Source of the DNA: Verrucomicrobiota bacterium
GTDB lineage: Bacteria > Verrucomicrobiota > Verrucomicrobiia > Chthoniobacterales > UBA10450
DNA: 6,959 bases
Assembly: GCA_003219225.1 (NCBI GenBank)
Contig: QHPZ01000212.1
Span: forward strand, 1 to 6,959
Direction of reading: 5' to 3'
Position numbers and translations under genes: made by a program. The notes beneath the pieces were generated by a model. The model saw only the letters and a program-made list of their open reading frames with translations, was not told the DNA's origin and made no database searches. Shown piece by piece: positions 1-5,474 of this stretch. Positions within the stretch are counted from its first letter, which is position 1. Each line of letters begins with the position of its first letter.

Positions 1-355
1 GTATTTTCGCGCCTGCGCGGCGATCGCTTCGCGCAGTTGCTTGAGATCGTCGGCGAGAATTTGCGCCGATTCGTTCAACTGCACGGCGAGCGAGGTATCG
101 AGAATGTCGGATGAGGTGAGCCCCTGATGAATCCAGCGCGCGGCCGGGCCGACGTAGCTGGCGACGTTTTCCAGGAAAGCGATGACATCGTGGTTGGTGC
201 GCTCTTCGATCTCGAGGATCTCAGGAATGGAAAAGCGCGCGCGCTTGCGAATCTCGGCGGCGTCCTCCTTCGGTCTCGATCTCGAGCCAGATCTCGAATT
301 TGCGCTGGTCAGTCCAAATCTCCCGCAGCCGCGGGAGCGAGTAGCGAGGAATCAC
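1..355 (-). pseudogene. purB: adenylosuccinate lyase, N-terminal part, frame-disrupted and cut by window edge
   Basis: PurB cleaves SAICAR and adenylosuccinate, releasing fumarate, in cytosolic purine synthesis. Reading the minus strand from a GTG at 355, the protein begins VIPRYSLPRLREIWTDQ and continues KFEIWLEIET, the usual PurB N-terminus. It then jumps frame near 271-274 and resumes as PKEDAAEIRKRARF, followed by EIEERTNHDVIAFLENV (the conserved His of the TRHDV-type motif) and WIHQGLTSSDILDT (the superfamily TSSD motif). It stays open to base 1. The fumarase-superfamily signature loop would lie outside the window. GTG is chosen because family members start at MIPRY and a stop lies in frame at 395-397; no clear ribosome binding site precedes it. 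About 12 residues seem to be missing at the break. Family identity is sure; whether the break is biological or an assembly error is open. Confidence 0.85.
268..277 (-). other. frame break with missing segment in purB
   Basis: Upstream codons (minus strand) start at positions with remainder 1 modulo 3, as at 301 in KFEIWLEIET. Downstream codons start at multiples of 3, as in PKEDAAEIRK from 273. The join reads IET directly into PKED. PurB proteins usually have about a dozen helix residues here, so a net loss of 2 modulo 3 bases, for example 35 or 38, is inferred. Repeated GATCTCGAG-like words surround the site and could have promoted slippage or an assembly collapse. Confidence 0.75.
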
Positions 356-416
356 GCGGCAAGATAGAAGGCCGGCGGGCGCGGGAAAGTGGTTTTATGA
401 TTCGCAAACGGGAAGT

Positions 417-470
417 GGTAGGGACGGACCGCCGGGCCGTCCGCGGCGCGCTCGGCGAGCGCGCCCTACC
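417..470. repeat. GC-rich nested palindromic repeat
   Basis: Outer arms GGTAGGG (417-423) and CCCTACC (464-470) enclose two internal hairpins. The first is CGGAC (425-429) with GTCCG (439-443). The second is GGCGCGCTC (445-453) with GAGCGCGCC (457-465) around a GGC loop, and it shares bases 464-465 with the right outer arm. The three-part fold looks like a REP/MITE-like intergenic element rather than a terminator, since no T-run follows directly. It lies between the terminator of the 61-residue gene and the start of purB. Copy number elsewhere in the genome cannot be seen here. Confidence 0.75.
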
Positions 471-507
471 AAAAACGAAAACGCTCCAGCTTTGTGCTGG
501 AGCGTTT
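471..507 (-). terminator. rho-independent terminator of the 61-residue gene
   Basis: On the minus strand a perfect 12-bp stem, AAACGCTCCAGC (507-496) with GCTGGAGCGTTT (490-479), encloses a 5-nt loop. It is followed by the T-rich tail TTTCGTTTTT, the A-rich run at 471-480 on the plus strand, whose first Ts belong to the stem. The hairpin begins 27 bases after the stop codon of the 534-719 gene. Stem quality, tail and position make this the clearest regulatory structure in the window. Confidence 0.9.
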
Positions 508-533
508 GCGGAAAGCCGATTGTCGATCTTCGC

Positions 534-719
534 TCAGCAGACCTTGGCGCGAATGAAACGGCCGTCGCTTTGCACGCGGACTTTGCCGCTGGCCAACAGG
601 TCGGCCACGGTAGCGACGGTTTCCTTGGTGTTGCGTGTGCAGGAACTGACGGCCACGATCAAGTCGCCGAGGGAAAGTTTCTTGGAGCGAGGTTTCAAGA
701 TGAGATTGTGTTTCTTCAT
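534..719 (-). CDS. conserved-looking 61-residue protein of unknown function
   Basis: The ATG at 719 gives a 61-residue basic protein that begins MKKHNLILKPRSKKLSLGD and ends GRFIRAKVC. A longer reading from an ATG at 743 is possible, but AAAAGGAG sits 8 bases before the ATG at 719 and decides the start. There is a lysine/arginine-rich N-terminus (residues 2-16), then a mixed hydrophobic and helical stretch with one internal Cys, and a C-terminal Cys as the last residue. No signal peptide or membrane segment is seen. Pattern LGDLIVAVSSCTRNTKETVA followed by VADLLASGKVRV could be a small helix-turn-helix or winged-helix-like fold, but that is a guess. Strong ribosome binding and a near-perfect terminator argue that this is a real, possibly well-expressed single-gene unit. 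I do not recognise a named family. Confidence 0.8.
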   Translation of the reverse strand: MKKHNLILKPRSKKLSLGDLIVAVSSCTRNTKETVATVADLLASGKVRVQSDGRFIRAKVC

Positions 720-727
720 TGGAACGA

Positions 728-735
728 CTCCTTTT
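728..735 (-). promoter_or_regulatory. ribosome binding site of the 61-residue gene
   Basis: Minus-strand AAAAGGAG ends 8 bases before the ATG at 719. It is the only strong Shine-Dalgarno sequence in the window; the other genes here have weak or no recognisable ones. It selects this ATG over the in-frame one at 743. Confidence 0.85.
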
Positions 736-993
736 GACAGCAACTCCCGCGCCAGCGTTCAATCTGAATAACCCCTCGGTGGCGACGGCCGAGTTGTTGG
801 CGAGTTATTCGCGGCCGGAGTGATGATATGCTGACAAGAGTGTTAGGTTTGTGAACACATTGGGGATTTCCGAGGTGATTAACCGCTTGCTCTCCCGCGG
901 CTGCGGGATCGCTCGAGGTCGCGGAGATCGCAGAAGACAAACAAAGTGAAGGACGTCGCGCTATCGCCGCCTGGACACGCCTGTCGCTCCAGC
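736..993. other. non-coding gap between dedA and the 61-residue gene
   Basis: About 258 bases without a convincing gene. It must hold the leader and promoter of the 61-residue gene on the minus strand. A TTGTCA word lies on the minus strand near 828-833, but no well-spaced -10 box follows, so no promoter is called. A GC-rich quasi-palindrome lies at 892-908. No tRNA-like fold or T-tailed terminator was seen after the dedA stop. Confidence 0.6.
892..908. repeat. short GC quasi-palindrome matching a site inside purB
   Basis: CTCCCGCGGCTGCGGGA can fold with TCCCGC/GCGGGA arms. The same 17 bases occur on the minus strand inside the purB start region (337-321), where they encode LPRLRE. Being nearly self-complementary, the two copies may be chance or a REP-like seed. 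No T-run follows on either strand. Confidence 0.35.
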
Positions 994-1626
994 TTATTCC
1001 GTGCGCCGCGGTTTCGTCAGCCACATACTCACGATGTAAAGCGCGGCGAAAGCGAGCACGACGAGCAGAAGGAAATGCGATTGGCTACGGATGAAGTGCA
1101 GAAGGGCATCGGGATCGGAGAGAAGCTGCGGCTCAAGCTGGTGCGCGCGCCGGCCGAGCCACGCCAGGATTGCGCAAGAGATCGCCGAGCCAGCGAGAGT
1201 CGTGTAGCTGAAGACCGCGAAGTTCATCCGCACAATTCCGGCAGGGATCGAAATGAGGTGACGCGCGCCCGGTAAAAGACGGGCGAAGAAAATCCCGCCG
1301 GCTTGGTAGCGGGCGAGCCAGTGCTCGGCTTCATCCAATTTTTTGGGCGGAAACAAAAAGAAACGCCCGAACCGCAGGACGAGCGGCCGACCGATCCAGC
1401 GCGAGACCCAGTACATCGCCGCCGCGCCGAGATATGCGCCGAATGTGCCGGCGAGAATCACGCCTGCAAAACTAAGCCGCCCCTGCGCGGCCAGGAAAGC
1501 AGCGGGCGGCAGCACCACTTCCGCGGGAACGGGCAGCGGTGTGCTTCCGAGCGCCATCAGCACGATAATGCCGAGATAGCCGCCGGTGAGGACCCACTCG
1601 AACCAAAGTTGAACTAAATGATGCAT
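994..1626 (-). CDS. DedA-family (VTT domain) inner-membrane protein
   Basis: A 210-residue multi-pass membrane protein of the DedA/SNARE-associated (VTT) family. Bacterial members are linked to undecaprenyl-phosphate or phospholipid flipping and to proton-dependent envelope homeostasis. Visible family marks: GSTPLPVPAEVVLPPAAF (residues 27-44, with the membrane-embedded acidic residue E36), YWVSRWIGR (72-80), and the hallmark FFARLLPGARHLISIPAG (113-130) with R116, P119-G120 and R122. Hydrophobic segments lie near 15-30, 53-75, 132-155 and 183-205; the C-terminus ends in basic KPRRTE. ATG at 1626 is used. A TTG at 1644 in frame would add six residues (MARNDN) but has no ribosome binding site, while GGA lies 8 bases before the ATG. 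It diverges from the ABC exporter and is not tightly coupled to the 61-residue gene. The exact transported lipid cannot be told from sequence. Confidence 0.9.
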   Translation of the reverse strand: MHHLVQLWFEWVLTGGYLGIIVLMALGSTPLPVPAEVVLPPAAFLAAQGRLSFAGVILAGTFGAYLGAAAMYWVSRWIGRPLVLRFGRFFLFPPKKLDEAEHWLARYQAGGIFFARLLPGARHLISIPAGIVRMNFAVFSYTTLAGSAISCAILAWLGRRAHQLEPQLLSDPDALLHFIRSQSHFLLLVVLAFAALYIVSMWLTKPRRTE

Positions 1627-1629
1627 ATT

Positions 1630-1686
1630 GTCATTCCGAGCCAAGTTCGAGAGCTTGCACTGAGCGAACTCGAACGTGAATCTCTC
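1630..1686. repeat. TGTCATTCCGAGC-type intergenic repeat with inverted repeat
   Basis: The segment begins TGTCATTCCGAGC and ends GTGAATCTCTC, resembling the TGTCATTCCGAGC...GAGGAATCTC element seen scattered between genes in many bacterial genomes (recalled from general knowledge). Inside, GTTCGAG (1645-1651) pairs with CTCGAAC (1669-1675). It sits directly upstream of the dedA start, so it occupies its leader or promoter region. Confidence 0.5.
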
Positions 1687-1718
1687 AATATTGGGCCGTC
1701 CAACAGCCGATGTAGTTC

Positions 1719-1750
1719 AATCTGAAATTTGAAATCTGCAATCTGAAATT
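1719..1750. repeat. AATCTGAAATT short tandem repeat
   Basis: Three imperfect copies of an ATCTGAAATT/TGAAATCTGC word follow one another immediately before the ABC exporter start. The A/T-rich tract stands out in this GC-rich sequence. It could act as a promoter-like or spacer element for either divergent gene. Similar tracts occur between genes in soil Verrucomicrobiota, as far as I recall. Confidence 0.65.
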
Positions 1751-2100
1751 CCCCGATGTCGATCTACCGGCGCGCTCTTCGCTATTACCGGCCGTTCTGG
1801 CCACAGACTCTAGTTGGTTTGCTGCTCTCGCTCTGCGGAGTTGGCCTGAATCTGCTGAAGCCCTGGCCGTTCAAAATCATTGTTGACGATTTTCTGCGGC
1901 CAACTTTGCCGGCGCGCGGCGATTGGCGGGTCTGGATTCCCCTGCTCTGCCTTGCGCTGGTCGTGATCCAGCTGCTGTGGGGACTCGTCAATTCAGTGAT
2001 GACATATCTGTTTATCAAAACCGGACTGCAGGCGCTGTTGAAACTTCGCACCGAGCTATATGCCTACCTGCAATCGCTCTCGCTCAAACATCACGACGCG

Positions 2101-2108
2101 CGCCGAGC
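2101..2108 (+). other. frame break 1 in the ABC exporter gene
   Basis: The protein leaves frame A after HHDARR and resumes in frame B with SDSSFRVAYD. A single missing base, or four (dropping one extra residue), restores continuity. Relatives usually have one or two small residues between the Arg pair and DSSFR, so the loss is tiny. It lies in a GCGCGCCGAGCGA context. Confidence 0.75.
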
Positions 2109-3203
2109 GATTCGAGCTTTCGCGTGGCCTACGATTCGCAATCGGTTCAGACGATTTACAACAAAGGTCTCACAAACATGTTTGGGTCAACGGTCACATT
2201 GATCGGCACCTTCGTGATCATGGTGCGGCTGGATTGGCAGCTGACCCTGCTCTCGTTGGCCATTGTGCCGTTAATTGTCGGCACGATTTATCTTTTCTCG
2301 CGCCGGATCCGCGCGGCTTCAAAGACGATTCAGGAACGGGAAAGCGCGCTCTTGGCCCAAACGCAGGAAGGTCTCAGCTCGATTCGAATGGTGCACGCGT
2401 TCGGGCGCGAGGAATTCGAGATCGGGCAATTTCACCGTTACGCGCAACAAAGCCTGCAGGCCAATCTGCGGCTGCAGCTGACGAACGTGAACAGCTCGCT
2501 CGTCATCAGCACGTTGATGGTAGCGGCGACGGCGGCAATGTACTACGTCGGCACGCTGCACGTGCTCGAGGGGCGACTAACGCTCGGATCGTTGCTCGTG
2601 TTCAGCGCGTATCTGTTGATGCTCTATCAGCCGCTCGAATCACTCACTTATACGGCGTGGGCGATGGAAGGCGCGAGGGCGGGTGCGAAACGTTGTTTCG
2701 AAGTGCTCGACCGGCAGGATGACGTGGTCGACGCGCCGGACGCAGTTTCAATCGATAAAGCCGAAGGCGCGCTCCAGTTTCAAAGCGTCGCATTCGCCTA
2801 CGATCACGACCGGCCGATTCTTGAACATGTCGATCTTGCGATTGCGCCGAATCAGATCGTGGCGATCGTGGGTGGCACCGGCGCGGGTAAAAGCACGCTG
2901 CTAAGTTTGGTGCCACGCTTTTACGATCCGACCGCGGGCGCGGTGATGCTCGGCGGTCTCGATTTGCGGAGTATCACGAAAAGATCGTTGCGCGCGCAGA
3001 TTGGGATCGTCCTGCAAGATACGCTGCTGTTTTCCACGACGGTGCGCGAGAACATTGCTTATGGCCGACCGGACGCGGCTGACGAAGAAATCATTGAGGC
3101 GGCGCGTCGCGCGCAGGCCCATGAATTCATCCGGCAGTTGCCCAATGGATATGCGAGTCAGGTCGGCGAACGCGGCGCGCATCTGAGCGTCGGTCAGCGG
3201 CAG

Positions 3204-3213
3204 CGAATTGCTG
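3204..3213 (+). other. frame break 2 with missing Walker B lead-in
   Basis: The sequence passes from SVGQRQRI straight to LDEPTS, where the family has about 14 residues (a helix with ARA(F/L), then the hydrophobic strand of Walker B). The frame change fits a loss of 2 modulo 3 bases, for example 41. A stop at 3216-3218 in the old frame ends translation. Confidence 0.8.
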
Positions 3214-3453
3214 GATGAGCCAACTTCGGCGCTCGATCCGGCAACTGAAGCTGCAATTATGGAAACAATCAGCGAGTTGATGCGCGGGCGGACGACGCTG
3301 ATCGCGACCCACCGGCTGGCCGCGATTCACGATGTCGATCAAATCATTGTGCTCGAGCGCGGCCGCATCGTCGAACATGGTCGCGGGCCGGAGCTGGTCG
3401 CGCGCGGCGGCGTTTACGCGCAGCTTTACCGCGCCGGGAAATTTCAGACATGA

Positions 3454-3500
3454 AGGTGGCGCAACTTTTCAAGGTGCGCGGCAAGTTGCAAACTTGCCCC
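3454..3500. repeat. intergenic repeat with perfect hairpin
   Basis: GGCAAGTT (3480-3487) and AACTTGCC (3491-3498) form a perfect 8-bp stem with a 3-base loop. The preceding bases, GGCGCAACTTTTCAAGGTGCGC, form a weaker internal palindrome. There is no T-run, so this looks like a palindromic intergenic element between the exporter and acetyltransferase genes rather than a terminator. It places a structure 5 bases before the acetyltransferase start codon. Confidence 0.55.
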
Positions 3501-3505
3501 ACATT

Positions 3506-4090
3506 ATGAGCAACGTGCGGCAAGATCGACATGTGGAAAGCGACTGGTGGCCGGAGCCGATTCCGCCGAACGTCGAGTTTGGCGAAGGATTTTATTGTGA
3601 GACGGCGCAGATTTTTCGAATGCTGAAAAACAAGCAGCCGGGCGCCGTCGTCATCGGTAAACACGTCTCATGTTATGCTGGCTGCTCGTTCGCTTTGGGT
3701 AAGAACGGCCGCTGCACGATCGGCGACTTCAGTTTGGTCAACGGCGCGCTGATCATGGCTGAGGAACGAATCGACATCGGCTCGCATTGCCTGATCTCGT
3801 GGAATGTCGGCCTGGCCGATTCGGATTTCCATCCGCTGGAGCCGGCCCAGAGGCTGGTTGACGCGCAGGCGCTGGCGCCGTTTTACAAGAACCGGCCGCC
3901 GCGTCCGCGCCTCAAAACCGCGCCGATCAAAATCTGCGACAACGTCTGGATCGGGATGAACGCCGTGATTCTGAAGGGTGTGACGATCGGCGAGATCTCG
4001 GTTGTCGCGGCGGGATCGGTTGTTACGAAAAGCGTGGAGCCGAACACTGTCGTGGCCGGTAACCCGGCGGTGGTGGTGAGGGAATTGTGA
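3506..4090 (+). CDS. left-handed beta-helix (hexapeptide) O-acyltransferase
   Basis: A 194-residue cytosolic acyltransferase, most likely transferring acetyl from acetyl-CoA to a sugar hydroxyl on a surface glycan or its precursor. Hexapeptide-repeat coils are visible in two blocks: VVIGKHVSCYAGCSFAL (residues 48-64) through CTIGDFSLVNGA and IDIGSHCLISWNVG, then IKICDNVWIGMNAVILKGVT to the end. They are split by a loop carrying the likely catalytic His of SDFHPLEP (H109) and an extended YKNRPPRPR segment. The close AGNPA before the C-terminus is typical of the maltose/galactoside acetyltransferase class. ATG at 3506 is chosen because residues SDWWPEPIP soon after it look like the true N-terminus; longer in-frame reading upstream runs into the exporter gene. 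No clear ribosome binding site is seen. It follows the exporter by 52 bases and precedes a glycosyltransferase, so co-transcription is likely. Sugar acceptor unknown. Confidence 0.88.
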   Translation: MSNVRQDRHVESDWWPEPIPPNVEFGEGFYCETAQIFRMLKNKQPGAVVIGKHVSCYAGCSFALGKNGRCTIGDFSLVNGALIMAEERIDIGSHCLISWNVGLADSDFHPLEPAQRLVDAQALAPFYKNRPPRPRLKTAPIKICDNVWIGMNAVILKGVTIGEISVVAAGSVVTKSVEPNTVVAGNPAVVVREL

Positions 4091-4150
4091 ATCGTGACTG
4101 GTGATTAGTGAATAGAAGGTTCGATTCACCATTCACTGATCACAATTCAC
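4087..4150. repeat. GTGAATNGTGA quasi-palindrome overlapping a stop codon
   Basis: Left arm 4087-4113 and right arm 4124-4150 are inverted copies matching at 21 of 27 positions around a 10-base centre. Each arm is built of roughly 7-base units of GTGAAT or GTGATT. The TGA stop of the acetyltransferase (4088-4090) is the first unit. It fills most of the gap to the glycosyltransferase gene. Confidence 0.75.
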
Positions 4151-4166
4151 AGCCGCGGCTTCGTTA

Positions 4167-5330
4167 ATGAGAAAAAACAAGAAAAGCTTTATGGGCTCGA
4201 TCCCGATTGCGGGCGTAATCTGGCAGCACATCCATTACATCGTCGGTCTGCAGCGGCTCGGACATGACGTTTACTACATCGAGGATTCGGCTCGGCTGCC
4301 TTACAATCCAGAGACGTTCGAGATCACGGACGAATTCGATTACACGACGCATATCCTGAATCGATTGGCACACGAGTTTGAGTTCACAAACCACTGGGCC
4401 TTTTGTGCGCGCTACCTGAAGCGACATCCGACAGCGGGTCTGCCGCTTAAAAAAATCCGGCAATTGTATCGCGAAGCGGACGCGATCCTCAACATCTGCG
4501 GTGCGCAGGAGTTCAATGACGATCTGCTCGTGAGCGACCGCATCGTTTATGTCGAGAGCGATCCAGGCGTCGAACAGATCAAGGTCGATAACGGGCGAAG
4601 ATCGACAATCGAGTATCTCGGGCGGCATTGCGCGCTGTTTACCTTTGGAGAAAATGTCGGGACGAAAAAATTTCCGGTGCCATTGCACGGCTTTAAATGG
4701 GAGCCGACGCGGCAACCAGTCGTGCTTGATTTTTGGAAGACAAATCGCTCCCCTCCCCGGCCGGCGATTTTCACTTCGGTGGCGAATTGGTCGACCAGCC
4801 GAATCAAAGACATCACCTGGCGCGGCCGAAAATATTTGTGGAGCAAGTCGCGCGAATTTTTGCGGTTTATCGCTGCGCCGAAACGAGCGGGCGAAAAATT
4901 CGAGCTGGCGACGAACATCAAAGACGCGCGAACGCGCGCGCAATTTTTGCGCAACGGCTGGCGCCTGGAGTCGCCGTTGCAAATGAGCGTCGATTATTGG
5001 CTGTATCGTGATTACATCCAGCGCTCCAAAGGCGAGTTCACCGTGGCCAAAGATCAGTATGTGCGGTTAAACACCGCCTGGTTCAGCGATCGGAGCGCGT
5101 GCTATCTTGCGGCCGGCCGGCCGGTAATCCTGCAGGAGACCGGTTTCACCAAATACTACGGCGGCGATGCCGGATTGCTCAGCTTCCGCTCGTTAGGCGA
5201 AATCGCGGAGGCGGTGAAGAAAATTAACGCCGATTATGTGCGACATTCCCGCGCCGCGCGCGCGATCGCGCACGAGGTGGTCGACGCGAAGAAAGTGCTG
5301 GCGTCATTGCTGGAGCGTGCCGGGATCTAG
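4167..5330 (+). CDS. glycosyltransferase-like protein, GT-B type C-terminus
   Basis: A 387-residue soluble protein that looks like a glycosyltransferase of the GT-B kind, though no named family is certain. The N-terminal part has SIPIAGVIWQHIHYIVGLQR (residues 11-30), then RLGHDVYYIEDS, the common start of such proteins, in which the chain reads a substrate-binding first domain. The C-terminal part has AKDQYVRLNTAWFSDRSACY then LAAGRPVILQETGF (residues about 294-327), resembling the nucleotide-sugar-binding Glu region of retaining GT-B enzymes, E324 being the likely residue. No signal peptide or membrane helix is seen. The start codon at 4167 is the first in frame after the repeat, with no ribosome binding site; the very N-terminus (MRKNKKSF) may lack a normal first beta strand. 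Position after an acetyltransferase and exporter supports a role in surface glycan assembly. Sugar donor and acceptor are unknown. Confidence 0.75.
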   Translation: MRKNKKSFMGSIPIAGVIWQHIHYIVGLQRLGHDVYYIEDSARLPYNPETFEITDEFDYTTHILNRLAHEFEFTNHWAFCARYLKRHPTAGLPLKKIRQLYREADAILNICGAQEFNDDLLVSDRIVYVESDPGVEQIKVDNGRRSTIEYLGRHCALFTFGENVGTKKFPVPLHGFKWEPTRQPVVLDFWKTNRSPPRPAIFTSVANWSTSRIKDITWRGRKYLWSKSREFLRFIAAPKRAGEKFELATNIKDARTRAQFLRNGWRLESPLQMSVDYWLYRDYIQRSKGEFTVAKDQYVRLNTAWFSDRSACYLAAGRPVILQETGFTKYYGGDAGLLSFRSLGEIAEAVKKINADYVRHSRAARAIAHEVVDAKKVLASLLERAGI

Positions 5331-5349
5331 GTGCGCTCGCAAAGATGTG

Positions 5350-5400
5350 CCCTCACCTCAATCCTCTGGGAGAGGAGGACGCGCCAGTGCCAGGTGAGGG
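5350..5400. repeat. CCCTCACCT/AGGTGAGGG inverted repeat with inner hairpin
   Basis: Perfect 9-base arms CCCTCACCT (5350-5358) and AGGTGAGGG (5392-5400) enclose an inner hairpin CCTCT (5363-5367) with AGAGG (5371-5375). It lies 20 bases after the glycosyltransferase stop. No T-run follows, so it could be a REP-like element or a weak transcription end rather than a standard terminator. It resembles common CCCTCACC...GGTGAGGG intergenic elements. Confidence 0.65.
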
Positions 5401-5474
5401 TAAATGAGAAAACGGTAAAACAGCGCCGTCAATTTGCTTTCTGAAAAGTTCGTTTATCTTGCGGACTCTGCGTC

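Larger units (their letters stand above)
1756..3453 (+). pseudogene. MsbA-type ABC exporter (fused membrane and ATPase domains), frame broken twice
   Basis: Half-size ABC exporter that would move a lipid, glycan or drug substrate outwards across the inner membrane using ATP. Three consecutive reading frames supply one protein. Frame A (1756-2106) begins MSIYRRALRYYRPFWPQTLV with the first membrane helices and ends SLKHHDARR. Frame B (2106-3209) resumes SDSSFRVAYDSQSVQTIYN, carries the remaining helices, then the ATPase: Walker A GGTGAGKST (2871-2897), Q-loop Gln (3015-3017) and signature LSVGQ (3183-3197). Frame C (3211-3453) supplies LDEPTSALD with the Walker B Asp and catalytic Glu (3214-3219), the H-loop His (3310-3312) and a normal C-terminus. 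The pieces sum to about 565 residues; with the roughly 14 missing ones this is the usual 580 or so. The piece joining signature to Walker B, normally containing an ARA(F/L) helix, is absent. As written the product could not be functional. It precedes surface-glycan genes, hinting at a glycan or lipid substrate. Confidence 0.88.

Noticed and set aside
720..743. Upstream ATG at 743 for the small minus-strand gene
   Set aside because: The strong AAAAGGAG would then lie inside the coding region; it fits the ATG at 719 exactly.
127..771. Long plus-strand open frame of 214 codons
   Set aside because: It runs antisense to purB, through the terminator and palindrome, and antisense to the 61-residue gene; its protein is Arg/Ala-rich with no motif.
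994..1617. Plus-strand open frames opposite dedA (946-1275 and 1303-1617)
   Set aside because: Low-complexity Arg/Glu-rich translations antisense to a well-recognised membrane protein.
1627..1644. TTG start adding MARNDN to the DedA protein
   Set aside because: No ribosome binding site, and the added residues fall inside the TGTCATTCCGAGC-type repeat; ATG at 1626 fits the family better.
2101..3213. Programmed ribosomal frameshifting in the exporter
   Set aside because: No slippery heptamer is visible at either break, and the second break also lacks about 14 conserved residues, which frameshifting cannot restore.
3332..3505. N-terminal extension of the acetyltransferase into the exporter gene
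   Set aside because: The extra residues overlap the exporter's conserved C-terminal end and a repeat, and show no acyltransferase similarity.
5434..5459. Possible promoter TTGCTT...TTATCT upstream of the protease
   Set aside because: The boxes are about 14 bases apart and the -10 match is poor, so it is not called as a promoter.
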